Source: Arthrobacter bambusae (GTDB lineage Bacteria > Actinomycetota > Actinomycetes > Actinomycetales > Micrococcaceae). From it: a DNA stretch of 64,000 nt. Shown in pieces: positions 37,920 through 49,209 of this stretch. The first letter of the stretch is position 1, and every line of letters begins with the position of its first letter. The notes under the pieces are model-generated. The model had not been told where the DNA came from. It saw nothing but the letters and a program-made list of their open reading frames with translations, and ran no database searches. The DNA lies in NCBI RefSeq assembly GCF_022606295.1, contig NZ_JAHHZS010000008.1, positions 84,479-148,478 on the forward strand, given 5' to 3'. The translations under genes were made by a program, and so were the position numbers.

Positions 37920-38524
37920 GCGTCACCATCGAAAACCTCGTCACCTCGGGCACGTTTTCGCTCGACGGCGGCACATGGGACGTGGACAACAACGTTTGGA
38001 TCGTCGGCAACGACGATGAATGCGTCATCATCGACTGTCCGCACGATGCGTCGGCAATCATCGACCAGGTCCGTGGCCGGAAGGTGCGGGCCATCCTGCT
38101 CACCCATGCGCACAACGACCACATCGGAGCGGCGCTCGACGTGGCGAACGCCGTGAACGCCCCGATCCACCTGCACCCCGCGGACATGGTTCTGTGGGAG
38201 CAGGTGTATCCGGACGCCGGCCCGGACCGTCACATTGCGGACGGTGACGTCTTCGAGGTGGCGGGCACGGCCCTGCAAGCCATCCACACGCCGGGCCATT
38301 CGCCGGGTTCCACGTGCTTCTACCTGGAAAGCGAAGGCACCGTCTTCACGGGCGACACCCTCTTCAACGGCGGCCCGGGAGCCACCGGCAGGTCCCACAG
38401 CGACCACCCGACCATCCTGGCCTCGATCAGGGAGCGCCTCCTGACGCTTCCGGCGGAAACCGTGGTCCGGACCGGCCATGGCGGGGACACCACCGTCAAA
38501 GCGGAGAAGGAAAACCTCGCTTAG
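37916..38524 (+). CDS. Metallo-beta-lactamase-fold hydrolase coupled to the formaldehyde dehydrogenase
   Basis: 202 residues, ATG 37916 overlapping the dehydrogenase stop (ATGA). The metal motif is [17 protein letters not shown], with later ligands in [26 protein letters not shown] and RTGHGGDT: the glyoxalase II-like arrangement. The neighbour makes S-formylmycothiol, whose hydrolysis to formate and mycothiol needs a thioesterase. This protein is the natural candidate, but that is inference from the coupling. It ends the plus-strand operon, with a terminator 75 bases on inside the convergent iclR gene. Confidence 0.85.
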   Translation: MSVTIENLVTSGTFSLDGGTWDVDNNVWIVGNDDECVIIDCPHDASAIIDQVRGRKVRAILLTHAHNDHIGAALDVANAVNAPIHLHPADMVLWEQVYPDAGPDRHIADGDVFEVAGTALQAIHTPGHSPGSTCFYLESEGTVFTGDTLFNGGPGATGRSHSDHPTILASIRERLLTLPAETVVRTGHGGDTTVKAEKENLA

Positions 38525-38554
38525 GCGGCGCGGGATCGCCGGGTTCGGCGGTTT

Positions 38555-39406
38555 CTACGCGCCGCTGGCTGCGGTGTAACCCATCTTGACGCTGATTGAA
38601 TACCCGGCCTGCTTGAGCGCATCGAGCAGGCCGGGTATTTTTTCCGGCTCGAAACGGAAAGCCGGGCCGGAAAGGCTGATGGCTCCGATCACGGTGCCGC
38701 TGTGGTTGCGGATCGGAACGGCGACGGCGTTGAGTCCGCGCTCGAGTTCTTCATACGTGGCGGCGTATCCGGCCTCCGCAATGACCGGCATTTGCTGCTC
38801 CAGCGCGTCGCGGTCTGTGATGGTCTGTGGCGTGTATCGCGCCTGGCCGGCTTCCCTGAGAACTCGGTCCCGGGTGGCAGGCGGCAGGGCGGCAAGCATG
38901 ACCTTGCCGCTGGACGTGGCGTGGAGCGGGGTGAGCCCGCCGATCCAGTCCTGGGTGCCAAGCGTGTTGGGGCCAATGGCCTGGTCCACATTGACCGCGA
39001 AATTCGACCGCAGCACGGCCAGGTTGGCAGTCTCAGCGAACTTCTCCGCCAGGGCTTCGAGATCTTCGCGGGCCTCCCTGACCAAGCTGAGGCGGGCCGG
39101 AATGGCGCTGGCCAAACGCAGGATGTTGAAACCGAGTTGGTATTTTCCGCGCTCGTGATTCTGCTGGACCATGCCACGGGCGTCCAGGGCGCTCAGCAGT
39201 CGCGACGCCGTCGACTTGTGGACGCCCATTTCCTCCGCGATCTCACTCACGCCGGCATCTCCGTTGCGGGCGATGATCTCAAGCACAGTGATGGCCCGGT
39301 CCACGGACTGCACACCTGCGTGCTGCCCGGCGGCGGGATCGGTATCGGGGTCGTTGGCAATGCTTGCATCAGCGTCCATGTGGTTCATCGTCTCAAACGC
39401 GGTCAA
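38555..39406 (-). CDS. IclR-family regulator, probable regulator of the betaine island
   Basis: 283 residues from TTG 39406-39404, chosen because AGGAGAGG lies eight bases upstream; in-frame ATGs at 39388 and 39379 lack a ribosome site. A 30-residue Asp/Ala-rich N-terminus precedes the winged helix (VSEIAEEMGVHKSTASRLLS). The effector domain has NVDQAIGPNTLGTQDWIGGL and GTVIGAISLSGPAFRFEPE. It is convergent with the formaldehyde genes and starts 86 bases from the divergent VOC gene. The 3' coding end also contains a plus-strand terminator. Confidence 0.88.
   Translation of the reverse strand: MTAFETMNHMDADASIANDPDTDPAAGQHAGVQSVDRAITVLEIIARNGDAGVSEIAEEMGVHKSTASRLLSALDARGMVQQNHERGKYQLGFNILRLASAIPARLSLVREAREDLEALAEKFAETANLAVLRSNFAVNVDQAIGPNTLGTQDWIGGLTPLHATSSGKVMLAALPPATRDRVLREAGQARYTPQTITDRDALEQQMPVIAEAGYAATYEELERGLNAVAVPIRNHSGTVIGAISLSGPAFRFEPEKIPGLLDALKQAGYSISVKMGYTAASGA
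38599..38643 (+). terminator. Rho-independent terminator of the plus-strand betaine operon, inside iclR
   Basis: A perfect 15-base inverted repeat (38599-38613 with 38625-38639, arm AATACCCGGCCTGCT) with an 11-base loop is followed by six T residues (38638-38643). It has textbook form on the plus strand, 75 bases after the 38524 stop. It falls within codons of the convergent IclR gene (around KIPGLLDALKQAGYS). Confidence 0.8.
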
Positions 39407-39491
39407 ATGGGCAGCCTCTCCTGGCTGCGTGTCCTGGGATGTTGCCAGCCGTGCCGGTCATCATGGATAGCTGGTTATAGGATCGGTCGAT

Positions 39492-40229
39492 ATGGCACTG
39501 CGACTTGTTCAGGTGAATTTCAAGGCACGCGATGACGCGGTCCTCGGGCGGTTTTGGGCGGAGGCCCTCGGCTGGGAAGTTTCCAGCGAAGGACCCGGCA
39601 TGAGCAATGTTGAACCAGTGGGCTTCGCCGGGCCGGACCCCACAGCCGTGTGCGTCGATGTCGTCACCGTCCCGGACCCCGAAAATGTAAGGTACCGCGC
39701 GCACCTCGATCTCGCCACCACCTCTGCGACCCATCAGTCGGAGCTGGTGGCGCGGCTGGTGAAGCTAGGTGCGACCCCCGGAGACATCGGTCAGGGCGAT
39801 GTGCCTTGGACGGTCCTGGCCGACCCGGAGGGCAACCTGTTCTGTGTGCTGGAGCCTCGGCCGATCTACGGGGACACCGGGCCGATCGCCGCAGTGGTGG
39901 TCAATTGCGCGGATCCGCGGGCCATGGCCCGGTTCTGGAACGGCGCGATGGACTGGACCCTGCACGAAGTGACCGACGATTTTGCGAGGCTGCGCTCGGC
40001 GAAGGGTGTCGGGCCGTACCTGGAGTTCGTCCGGACAGCCGCCGCGGATGCCGTGTCCGGCCGTGTCCATCTCGACCTGAGGCCGTACCGCGGCGATGAT
40101 CAAGCGGCAGAGGTGGCCCGGCTGCGGGAACTGGGCGCCACGGACGCCGACGTCGGCCAAGGCGATGTGCCATGGGTGTGCCTCGCCGACACGGAGGGCA
40201 ACGAGTTCTGCGTCCTCACCCCCGGCTGA
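39492..40229 (+). CDS. Tandem VOC (glyoxalase-like) domain protein
   Basis: 245 residues, ATG 39492. Two similar domains, ~1-120 and ~128-245, end in almost identical blocks (IGQGDVPWTVLADPEGNLF and VGQGDVPWVCLADTEGNEF), with RFWAEALGWEV/RFWNGAMDWTL at matching places. This is the Glyoxalase_6-type VOC fold. Members bind small molecules or act as metal enzymes; no function can be assigned. It starts divergently from iclR, and its product is not obviously part of betaine breakdown. Confidence 0.8.
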   Translation: MALRLVQVNFKARDDAVLGRFWAEALGWEVSSEGPGMSNVEPVGFAGPDPTAVCVDVVTVPDPENVRYRAHLDLATTSATHQSELVARLVKLGATPGDIGQGDVPWTVLADPEGNLFCVLEPRPIYGDTGPIAAVVVNCADPRAMARFWNGAMDWTLHEVTDDFARLRSAKGVGPYLEFVRTAAADAVSGRVHLDLRPYRGDDQAAEVARLRELGATDADVGQGDVPWVCLADTEGNEFCVLTPG

Positions 40230-40324
40230 CGCCGCGATCGCCTAAGCCGTTCCTTCTTGGGCCCCGCCGTGCCACACTTGATGGACTATCGAGTGACTGG
40301 GGGGATCCGGGTCAGGAGATTGGT

Positions 40325-40384
40325 ATGCGAGTTCTGATGCACCCCCGCACCTCGGGCCGCCGAGTGATGGCGAGCCAGCCATGA
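40325..40384 (+). CDS. Tiny 19-residue ORF coupled to a small membrane peptide
   Basis: MRVLMHPRTSGRRVMASQP with stop 40382-40384, preceded by CAGGAGA five bases upstream of ATG 40325, an excellent ribosome site. It is basic and short, and its TGA overlaps the ATG of the next small ORF (ATGA). A leader-peptide or coupling role is likely; the sequence matches no family I know. It is unusual that the shorter ORF has the good ribosome site and the longer one has none of its own. Confidence 0.45.
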   Translation: MRVLMHPRTSGRRVMASQP

Positions 40385-40494
40385 TCATCGGTTGGGCTTA
40401 CTTCATGGCCGGAGTAATGACGGTTGATGGACTTCTGCTGGGCTTGCTGCTGCTGAACGTGAAGTGGCCCAAACACTGGAAGAGGAACGGCTAG
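40381..40494 (+). CDS. Small single-span membrane peptide (37 residues)
   Basis: MIIGWAYFMAGVMTVDGLLL at the start, then GLLLLNVKWPKHWKRNG, stop TAG 40492-40494. One hydrophobic stretch (residues ~2-26) is followed by a strongly basic tail, so it should sit in the membrane with its C-terminus inside. The ATG overlaps the stop of the 19-residue ORF. It ends 21 bases before the stop of the convergent GntR gene. Function unknown. Confidence 0.5.
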   Translation: MIIGWAYFMAGVMTVDGLLLGLLLLNVKWPKHWKRNG

Positions 40495-40515
40495 CGGCAG
40501 CGGTTTCCCGCGGGC

Positions 40516-41187
40516 CTAGAGCACCTTGCGGATCGTCTGTTCGAAACTCACCACGTGATGCAAGGCGAGCGCCGCCGCCCGCTCCTCGTCGCCGTCGGCG
40601 ATGGCGGTGAGCAACTCGGCGTGTTCCGCGACGTGGCCAGTCACGGATGGCATCTTGTCCAGCATGTGGCACCAAATGCGGGTTGCGAGGTTGTCGTAGC
40701 GGATCAGCACGTCCTCGAGGTGCGGATTGGCCGCGGCCTTGTAGATGAGCCGGTGCACCTGGATGTCGTAGCGCATGAGTTCCTGCTGGCCGGCGTCGTG
40801 TGCTTCCAAGCCGCTGATGGCTGCGGCGACCTCGCGCAGTTCTTCCCGCAGCTTAGGGCTGGCCATGCGGGCGGCCCGCCGTGAGGCCAGGGGCTCAAGC
40901 AGCTCCCGGATTTCGGAGACGTCGGCGAGTTGGGTGATGTCGACGCCCGTGGCGAAGGTTCCGCGGCGGGGATACGACACCACGAGGTGGTCGCTTTCGA
41001 GCCGCTTGATGGCCTCGCGGACCGGGGTCCGTCCGATGCCGAGTTCGGCTGCAATCTGACCGTCGTTGATGGGGTCTCCGGGTTTGATGTCCAGCATGAT
41101 GAGCCGGTCGCGCAGGAGCAGGTAGGCGTTTTCCGCCAAGGACGTTCCTTGCGTGCCTGTGTCCAGTGCCTCCAGTGCAGTGCTCAT
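40516..41187 (-). CDS. GntR-family regulator (FCD type), divergent from the sarcosine/serine operon
   Basis: 223 residues from ATG 41187 with GGGAGAGGA upstream (an earlier start at 41268 has no ribosome site). Residues 15-85 form the winged helix (DGQIAAELGIGRTPVREAIK). Residues 95-220 form an all-helical FCD domain; the metal-binding positions appear in RYDIQVHRLIYKAAANP, and histidines recur in GHVAEHAELLTAI and ALALHHVV. FCD proteins usually sense small organic acids. Its divergent position to glyA-sox makes it the likely regulator, with sarcosine, glycine or serine as a possible ligand. Confidence 0.88.
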   Translation of the reverse strand: MSTALEALDTGTQGTSLAENAYLLLRDRLIMLDIKPGDPINDGQIAAELGIGRTPVREAIKRLESDHLVVSYPRRGTFATGVDITQLADVSEIRELLEPLASRRAARMASPKLREELREVAAAISGLEAHDAGQQELMRYDIQVHRLIYKAAANPHLEDVLIRYDNLATRIWCHMLDKMPSVTGHVAEHAELLTAIADGDEERAAALALHHVVSFEQTIRKVL

Positions 41188-41224
41188 GTGTCCTCTCCCG
41201 TTGTCACAATTCCAAGTCTGGCGG

Positions 41225-41303
41225 ATCAGTTGCTGCCGGGCTGTTGACGGTTGTGTGATCTTCAACATACTATGGCAACAGTTCTAATATATCAGTTGCT
41301 GAT
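41225..41303. promoter_or_regulatory. glyA-sox promoter with paired operator repeats
   Basis: TTGACG (41244-41249), 18 bases and TACTAT (41268-41273) form a plus-strand promoter. The 11-mer ATCAGTTGCTG occurs at 41225-41235 and again at 41291-41301. The second copy extends to the palindrome ATCAG-TTG-CTGAT (41291-41303), which lies near the transcript start. The copies are 66 bases apart, about six helical turns, one on each side of the promoter. GntR-FCD binding and looping is plausible. Confidence 0.55.
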
Positions 41304-41337
41304 TAGTCAGTAAATATAAGTATCTCAAAAGGAGAAC

Positions 41338-42693
41338 ATGATGGTTGAACCGCTGATCCGCCCGCTCGCCCTGGCGGACCCGGAGGTTGAACAGGCGATC
41401 GCCCAGGAACTCATCCGCCAGCAATCCACGCTGGAAATGATCGCCTCCGAAAACTTCGCCCCTGCAGCCGTCATGCAGGCACAGGGCTCGGTCCTGACCA
41501 ACAAGTACGCGGAAGGCTACCCGGGCAAGCGCTATTACGGTGGCTGCGAGCACGTGGACGTCATCGAGCAACTGGCTATCGACCGCGTCAAGGCCCTCTT
41601 CGGCGCCGAAGCCGCAAATGTCCAGCCGCACTCCGGCGCCCAGGCCAATGCCGCAGCCATGTTCGCGCTCCTCGAGCCGGGGGACACCATCATGGGCCTG
41701 GATCTCGCACACGGTGGCCACCTGACCCACGGCATGCGTATCAACTTCTCGGGCAAGCTGTACAACGTCATCCCGTACCACGTCAGCGAATCCGATCTCC
41801 GGGTGGATATGGCGGAAGTGGAAGCCCTGGCCCTGGAACACCGCCCCAAGCTGATCGTGGCCGGCTGGTCCGCGTACTCGCGCCACTTGGATTTCGCCGA
41901 ATTCCGCCGAATCGCCGACCTCGTGGGCGCCTACCTCATGGTGGACATGGCCCACTTTGCCGGACTCGTCGCGGCCGGACTGCACCCCAATCCCGTGCCG
42001 TATGCCGACGTCGTGACCACCACCACCCACAAGACCCTCGGCGGTCCCCGCGGCGGAGTGATCCTGTCGAAGGAACAATACGCACGCAAGATCAACAGCG
42101 CAGTTTTCCCCGGCCAGCAGGGCGGTCCGCTGGAACACGTGATCGCGGCCAAGGCTGTCGCGTTCAAGATGGCGGCCGAGCCCGAGTTCCAGGAACGCCA
42201 GGTGCGGGTATTGGAAGGCGCCAAGCTCCTTGCCGAACGGCTCCTGAAGGACGACGTCGCCGCGGCAGGGATCTCGGTGGTCAACGGAGGCACCGACGTC
42301 CACCTCGTCCTGGTTGACCTGCGCCACTCGGAACTGGACGGCCAGCAGGCCGAGGACACCTTGCACCGCATCGGCATCACCGTGAACCGCAACGCCGTCC
42401 CGTTCGACCCCCGGCCGCCGATGGTTTCCTCGGGCCTCCGGATCGGCACCCCGGCACTCGCCGCCCGCGGCTTCGGCGCCAAGGAATTCGCCGAGGTCGC
42501 GGACATCATCGCGACGGCGCTGATCACCGCCGCAACAAGCGGCACCCTGGGTGACCACACCGCCGTCGAACTCCGCGCGAGGGTGACCGCGCTCGCCGAA
42601 CAATTCCCGCTATACCCCCACCTTTCCCGGACCGGCAGCAACGACGCCGCTGCCACCGAACGTGAGGCAGAAATGATTGGAGCAGCCCAGTGA
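41338..42693 (+). CDS. glyA: Serine hydroxymethyltransferase
   Basis: 451 residues from ATG 41338 (AAAAGGAG just upstream; the next codon ATG 41341 is equally possible). SHMT signatures run throughout: [18 protein letters not shown], the [16 protein letters not shown] block, [11 protein letters not shown]-lysine in [17 protein letters not shown] and [13 protein letters not shown]. Here it should run glycine plus methylene-THF to serine, taking glycine and the one-carbon unit both produced by sarcosine and dimethylglycine oxidation. Serine is then deaminated by the sdaA product of the same operon. A housekeeping glyA probably exists elsewhere. Confidence 0.95.
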   Translation: MMVEPLIRPLALADPEVEQAIAQELIRQQSTLEMIASENFAPAAVMQAQGSVLTNKYAEGYPGKRYYGGCEHVDVIEQLAIDRVKALFGAEAANVQPHSGAQANAAAMFALLEPGDTIMGLDLAHGGHLTHGMRINFSGKLYNVIPYHVSESDLRVDMAEVEALALEHRPKLIVAGWSAYSRHLDFAEFRRIADLVGAYLMVDMAHFAGLVAAGLHPNPVPYADVVTTTTHKTLGGPRGGVILSKEQYARKINSAVFPGQQGGPLEHVIAAKAVAFKMAAEPEFQERQVRVLEGAKLLAERLLKDDVAAAGISVVNGGTDVHLVLVDLRHSELDGQQAEDTLHRIGITVNRNAVPFDPRPPMVSSGLRIGTPALAARGFGAKEFAEVADIIATALITAATSGTLGDHTAVELRARVTALAEQFPLYPHLSRTGSNDAAATEREAEMIGAAQ

Positions 42694-43910
42694 GCGCAGA
42701 CCAACTTCCCGAACACCCGGATTTCCTGTGGCGCAACCCGGAGCCCAAGGCTTCCTACGACGCAGTGATCGTGGGCGGTGGCGGCCACGGCCTCGCCACC
42801 GCGTACTTCCTGGCCAAGAACCACGGCATGACCAACATCGCCGTCCTGGAGAAGGGCTGGCTGGCCGGCGGCAACATGGCCCGCAACACCACCATCATCC
42901 GTTCCAATTACCTGTGGGACGAGAGCGCCGCCATCTACGAGCACGCCCTCAAGCTCTGGGAGATCCTGCCCGAGGAACTTGAGTACGATTTCCTCTTCAG
43001 CCAGCGCGGCGTCATGAACCTCGCCCACACCTTGGGCGACGTCCGCGAAAGCGTCCGCCGTGTCGGTGCGAACAAGCTCAACGGGGTCGACGCCGAATGG
43101 CTGGACCCGCAGCAAGTCAAGGAACTCTGCCCCATCCTGAACATCAGCGACAACATCCGCTATCCGGTGATGGGCGCCACGTACCAGCCCCGGGCGGGCA
43201 TCGCGAAGCACGACCACGTCGCCTGGGCCTTCGCCCGCAAGTGCGACGAGCTCGGCGTGGACATCATCCAGAACTGCGAAGTAACGGGCTTCCTGAAGGA
43301 TGGCAACCGCGTGGTGGGGGTCAAGACCAACCAGGGAACCATCCACACCGAAAAGGTTGGACTCGCCGCGGCCGGCCACAGTTCCGTCCTCGCCGAAATG
43401 GCCGGGTTCCGCCTCCCGATCCAATCCCACCCCCTCCAGGCGTTGGTGTCGGAGCTGCACGAACCCGTCCACCCCACAGTGGTCATGTCCAACCACGTGC
43501 ATGTCTATGTTTCCCAGGCACACAAGGGCGAACTGGTCATGGGCGCCGGCGTCGACTCCTACAACGGCTACGGCCAGCGCGGCTCCTTCCATGTGATCGA
43601 GCACCAGATGGCTGCCGCCGTCGAACTCTTCCCCATCTTCGCCCGGGCCCACGTGCTCCGGACCTGGGGTGGAATCGTGGATACCACCATGGACGCCTCG
43701 CCGATCGTCGGACTCTCGCCGGTGGAGAACATGTTCGTCAATTGCGGCTGGGGAACCGGTGGCTTCAAGGGCACTCCGGCTGCCGGCCTGACCTTCGCCC
43801 ACACCATCGCCACGGGTACCCCGCACGAGCTCAACAAGCCTTTTTCGCTGGAGCGCTTCGAGACCGGTGCCCTGATCGACGAACACGGCGCCGCCGCCGT
43901 CGCCCACTAG
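42690..43910 (+). CDS. soxB: Heterotetrameric sarcosine oxidase, beta subunit
   Basis: 406 residues, GTG 42690 overlapping the glyA stop (GTGA). The FAD motif is [18 protein letters not shown] at residues 23-40. The AKHDHVAW segment (His174, His176) lies where the family attaches FMN covalently. [15 protein letters not shown] and [15 protein letters not shown] are SoxB hallmarks. This subunit holds the sarcosine-oxidising site with FAD and FMN. Length and order beta-delta-alpha-gamma match the standard soxBDAG operon. Confidence 0.95.
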   Translation: MSADQLPEHPDFLWRNPEPKASYDAVIVGGGGHGLATAYFLAKNHGMTNIAVLEKGWLAGGNMARNTTIIRSNYLWDESAAIYEHALKLWEILPEELEYDFLFSQRGVMNLAHTLGDVRESVRRVGANKLNGVDAEWLDPQQVKELCPILNISDNIRYPVMGATYQPRAGIAKHDHVAWAFARKCDELGVDIIQNCEVTGFLKDGNRVVGVKTNQGTIHTEKVGLAAAGHSSVLAEMAGFRLPIQSHPLQALVSELHEPVHPTVVMSNHVHVYVSQAHKGELVMGAGVDSYNGYGQRGSFHVIEHQMAAAVELFPIFARAHVLRTWGGIVDTTMDASPIVGLSPVENMFVNCGWGTGGFKGTPAAGLTFAHTIATGTPHELNKPFSLERFETGALIDEHGAAAVAH

Positions 43911-43934
43911 CCGCAGCCCTTTAGGAGACCAACC

Positions 43935-44264
43935 ATGCTGCTTATCAGCTGCCCCAATTGCGGGCCACGAGACGAAACAGAATTCCACTACGGCGGCCAG
44001 GCCCACGTCGCCTATCCGGAAAACCCGGACGCTCTGACCGACCGCCAGTGGGCCGAGTATTTGTTCTACCGCGACAACACGAAAGGCGCTTTCGCAGAAC
44101 GCTGGGTGCACAGCACCGGTTGCCGCCAATGGTTCAACATGCTCCGCGACACCGTCAGTTACGACATCCAGGCGATCTACAGAATGGGCGAACCGCGCCC
44201 TGACCTGGAACGCCCCGTCGTGAACAACCCAGCCGCCACCACTCCGGAAGGAGCAACGAAGTGA
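43935..44264 (+). CDS. soxD: Sarcosine oxidase, delta subunit
   Basis: 109 residues, ATG 43935 with AGGAGA upstream. The zinc ligands known for SoxD are all in place: Cys6, Cys9, His59 and Cys63 ([14 protein letters not shown], then [11 protein letters not shown]). The delta subunit is a small structural zinc protein needed to hold the alpha and beta subunits together. It overlaps soxA by four bases. The last ~20 residues (Pro/Ala/Thr-rich) are variable in the family. Confidence 0.95.
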   Translation: MLLISCPNCGPRDETEFHYGGQAHVAYPENPDALTDRQWAEYLFYRDNTKGAFAERWVHSTGCRQWFNMLRDTVSYDIQAIYRMGEPRPDLERPVVNNPAATTPEGATK

Positions 44265-47206
44265 CCCCGCAGAACGCCCGCCTCGCCACCGGCGGCCGCA
44301 TCGACCGCAGCATCTCCTGGCGTTTTACCGTGGATGGCCAGGAATTCACCGGCCACCCGGGAGACACCGTTGCCTCCGCACTGCTGGCCAACGGCCGCAT
44401 CAACGCAGGCAACTCGCTCTACGAGGACCGGGCCCGGGGCATCATGTCCGCCGGCGTGGAAGAATCCAACGCCTTGGTCAAGGTGGCTGCCCGCTTCCCG
44501 GGCCATGTCGCCGAGTCGATGCTTCCCGCGACCACCGTCTCCCTCGTGGACGGGCTCAACGTTGAGTTCCTTAACGGCCTCGGCAAGCTCGATCCCAACG
44601 AGGACCGCGCCGAGTACGACAAGAAATACGTCCACACCGACGTCCTGGTGGTCGGCGGCGGCGTTTCCGGCCTCGCGGCGGCCCGCGAAGCGGTCCGGAC
44701 CGGCGCCCGGGTCATCCTGATCGATGACCAGCCCGAACTCGGCGGCTCGCAGCTTTCCGGCTCCACCGCCCCGGAACTCGCCGAGGTGATCGAAGGCAAG
44801 CAGGCCCTGGAATGGATCGCCGACGTCGAGGCCGAACTCGTTTCCGCCGCCGAATGCACCGTCCTCAACCGCACCACGGCGTTCGGCTCCTATGACGCGA
44901 ACTATGTGATCGCGGCACAGAACCGTACGGACCACCTCGGCAGCCCGGCCGCGGACGGCGTCTCCCGGCAGCGTATTTGGCACATCCGTGCCAAGCAGGT
45001 GGTCCTGGCCCCCGGCGCGCACGAGCGTCCGCTCGTCTTCGAGAACAACGACCGGCCCGGCATCATGCTGGCCTCGGCGGTCCGCAGCTACCTCAACCGC
45101 TACGCAGTCGCCGCCGGGCGGCGGGTCGTCATAGGCACCACCAACGATTCGGCCTACTTGCTTGCTGCGGATCTGCTCGCCGCTGGCGTCAAGGTTGCCG
45201 CCGTCGTCGACGCCCGGCCGAAGCTCAGCGACAAGGCCGCGGCCGCCGTCGAGAGCGGCATCCGCGTCCTCGTCGGCAGCGCCGTCGCAGATACCTCCGC
45301 CGCGGCGGAGGACGGCCGGATCGACGGCGTCACCATCCGCAGCCTCAACGACGACGGCGAAGTCACCTCGGGCGTCGAACGGCTCGCTTGCGATCTGCTG
45401 GCGGTTTCCGGTGGCTGGAGTCCCGTAGTCCACCTCCACAGCCAGCGCCAGGGCAAGGTGCGTTGGGACGATGACCTGGCCGGCTTCGTGCCGAGCTCCG
45501 TCGTCAAGGACCAACACGTGATCGGCGCCGGACGCGGAAGCTACGGGCTCGCGGACTGCCTGGGCGAAGGCGTATCCGCGGGCGCCGCGGCCGCCATCGC
45601 CGCGGGGTTCAGCTCCGAGACGATGCCCGCCGAGATCAAGGCGCCGGTTGCCTCCGCCCCCACCCGCCAGTTGTGGCTGGTGCCGGGGCAGAGCGGAAAC
45701 GCGGGGGAGTGGCACCACCACTTCGTCGACTTCCAGCGCGACCAGTCTGTGGCCGACGTGCTCCGTTCCACCGGGGCCGGCATGCGCTCGGTGGAACACA
45801 TCAAGCGGTACACCTCCATCAGCACCGCCAACGACCAAGGCAAGACGTCCGGCGTCAACGCCATCGGCGTGATCGCCGCGGCACTCAAGCAGGCCGGCGA
45901 AGCATCCCGCGGCATCGGTGACATCGGAACCACGACCTACCGGGCACCGTTCACGCCGGTCGCCTTCGCGGCCTTGGCGGGACGCCAGCGCGGCGAGCTG
46001 TTCGATCCCGCCCGCGTCACCTCCATCCACCCCTGGCATGTTGCCCAGGGAGCGCTCTTCGAGGACGTCGGCCAGTGGAAGCGCCCGTGGTACTACCCGC
46101 AAGCGGGCGAAGACATGGACGCCGCCGTGCTCCGCGAATGCGCCGCAGTCCGCGAATCCGTGGGCTTCATGGACGCCACCACCCTCGGCAAGATCGAGAT
46201 CCGCGGCAAGGAGGCCGGTGAATTCCTGAACCGCATCTACACCAACGCGTTCAAGAAGCTTGCCCCCGGTTCCGCCCGCTACGGGGTCATGTGCACCCCG
46301 GACGGCATGATCTTCGACGACGGCGTGACCCTGCGCCTCGACGAGGGCCGCTACTTCATGACCACCACCACCGGCGGTGCCGCCAAGGTCCTCGACTGGC
46401 TCGAGGAGTGGCACCAGACCGAGTGGCCGGAGCTCGACGTGGTGTGCACATCGGTGACTGAACAGTGGACGACGATTGCCGTCGTCGGGCCCAAATCCCG
46501 TGCGGTGATCGCCAAGGTCGCCCCGCAACTGGCGGCCGACGGCGGGTTGGACGCCGAAGCGTTCCCGTTCATGACGTTCCGCGAGACCACGCTGGCCTCG
46601 GGAGTCCAGGCACGGATTTGCCGGATTTCCTTCTCCGGCGAGTTGGCTTACGAAATCAACGTTCCGTCCTGGTACGGGCTCGACACCTGGGAATCCGTCG
46701 CCGCCGCAGGTGCCGAGTTCAACATCACCCCCTACGGCACCGAGACCATGCACGTGCTGCGTGCCGAGAAGGGCTACCCGATCGTCGGGCAGGACACCGA
46801 TGGCACTGTCACCCCGCAGGATGCCGGGATGGAATGGATCGTCTCCAAGGCCAAGGACTTCATCGGCAAACGTTCGTACAGCCGCGAGGACGCGGTCCGC
46901 ACCGACCGCAAGCACTTGGTCAGCGTCCTCCCGGCGGACGGTTCGTTCCGTCTCCCGGAAGGCACCCAGCTCGTGGAAAAGGGAATTCCGGTCAACCCGG
47001 CATACGGCCCGGTGCCGATGCAGGGCTTCGTGACCTCGAGCTACCACAGTGCCGCTTTGGGCCGGTCCTTCGGCCTGGCATTGATCACCAACGGCCGCAA
47101 CCGGATCGGCGAGACCCTCGCGGCCTCTGTCGGCGACCAGTTGCTGGATGTCGTTGTGGGAGAAACCGTACTTTTCGACGCTGAAGGGACCCGTAAAGAT
47201 GGCTGA
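44261..47206 (+). CDS. soxA: Sarcosine oxidase, alpha subunit
   Basis: 981 residues, GTG 44261 overlapping the soxD stop. An N-terminal ferredoxin-like region ([20 protein letters not shown]) leads to the NAD-binding [19 protein letters not shown] near residue 130. The C-terminal ~380 residues are a folate-binding aminomethyltransferase domain ([46 protein letters not shown]). It takes up the iminium carbon to form methylene-THF. Length is full for SoxA. It overlaps soxG by eight bases. Confidence 0.95.
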   Translation: MTPQNARLATGGRIDRSISWRFTVDGQEFTGHPGDTVASALLANGRINAGNSLYEDRARGIMSAGVEESNALVKVAARFPGHVAESMLPATTVSLVDGLNVEFLNGLGKLDPNEDRAEYDKKYVHTDVLVVGGGVSGLAAAREAVRTGARVILIDDQPELGGSQLSGSTAPELAEVIEGKQALEWIADVEAELVSAAECTVLNRTTAFGSYDANYVIAAQNRTDHLGSPAADGVSRQRIWHIRAKQVVLAPGAHERPLVFENNDRPGIMLASAVRSYLNRYAVAAGRRVVIGTTNDSAYLLAADLLAAGVKVAAVVDARPKLSDKAAAAVESGIRVLVGSAVADTSAAAEDGRIDGVTIRSLNDDGEVTSGVERLACDLLAVSGGWSPVVHLHSQRQGKVRWDDDLAGFVPSSVVKDQHVIGAGRGSYGLADCLGEGVSAGAAAAIAAGFSSETMPAEIKAPVASAPTRQLWLVPGQSGNAGEWHHHFVDFQRDQSVADVLRSTGAGMRSVEHIKRYTSISTANDQGKTSGVNAIGVIAAALKQAGEASRGIGDIGTTTYRAPFTPVAFAALAGRQRGELFDPARVTSIHPWHVAQGALFEDVGQWKRPWYYPQAGEDMDAAVLRECAAVRESVGFMDATTLGKIEIRGKEAGEFLNRIYTNAFKKLAPGSARYGVMCTPDGMIFDDGVTLRLDEGRYFMTTTTGGAAKVLDWLEEWHQTEWPELDVVCTSVTEQWTTIAVVGPKSRAVIAKVAPQLAADGGLDAEAFPFMTFRETTLASGVQARICRISFSGELAYEINVPSWYGLDTWESVAAAGAEFNITPYGTETMHVLRAEKGYPIVGQDTDGTVTPQDAGMEWIVSKAKDFIGKRSYSREDAVRTDRKHLVSVLPADGSFRLPEGTQLVEKGIPVNPAYGPVPMQGFVTSSYHSAALGRSFGLALITNGRNRIGETLAASVGDQLLDVVVGETVLFDAEGTRKDG

Positions 47207-47833
47207 AACAGCAACCCCCGTAAACCCCGAGGCGCTCCGTGCGGCCCGCCGTAGCCCGGCGTCGCACCTCGCTCCGAGCTTCGAAACCGGCTCCGTTTCC
47301 GGAACCGTCGCTTTGAAGGAGATCCCGTTCCAGACCATGGTGGGGGTCCGGGTTGCCAGGGAGTCCGACGCCGGAGCCCGGCTCGCGTCCGTGACCGGCG
47401 GCTTGCCGGCCGCCTGCGGGGAGATCAGCGGGAACGAAAGGGCCACTACTTTGTGGCTTGGGCCGGACGAATTCCTGGTGGTCGCACCGGAATCGGCCCA
47501 CGATTCCCTGGGCGGAGACCTTGTCAGGGCACTAGTGGAGGCACTCGGCGAGGACCCGGGCCAAGTGGTGGACTTGTCCGCCAACCGCACCACCTTCGAA
47601 CTCTCCGGAGTCCGTGCCCGGGACGTCCTTGAAAAGGGGTGCTCGCTGGACTTGCATCCCCGGGCTTTCCGCACCGGGACGGCCCTGGCCACGGAAATCG
47701 GCAACATCCCCGCGATGCTGTTGAAGACCGGCGAGACCAGTTTCCGGATCTTCCCACGGGCTTCCTTCGCCGACTTCCTGGGCCGCTGGCTGCTCGATGG
47801 CATGAGGGAATTCGCCTCTCCCGAGGTCCCCTG

Positions 47834-47834
<1 letters not shown>
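47199..47834 (+). CDS. soxG: Sarcosine oxidase, gamma subunit
   Basis: 211 residues from ATG 47199, which overlaps the soxA stop by eight bases; an in-frame GTG at 47148 would overlap more. The family blocks are [47 protein letters not shown] and [20 protein letters not shown]. The gamma subunit resembles a second small folate-type domain and completes the heterotetramer. The next gene (sdaA) begins on the last base of its stop codon. Confidence 0.92.
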
Positions 47835-49207
<1,373 letters not shown>

Positions 49208-49209
49208 CC

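Noticed and set aside
41188..41337. Glycine riboswitch ahead of glyA
   Set aside because: The leader after the promoter is only about 60 bases, too short for a tandem glycine aptamer, and shows no matching pairing.
41931..44129. 732-codon open frame antisense to glyA and soxB
   Set aside because: Same cause. The sense frame has complete SHMT and SoxB signatures; the antisense has none.
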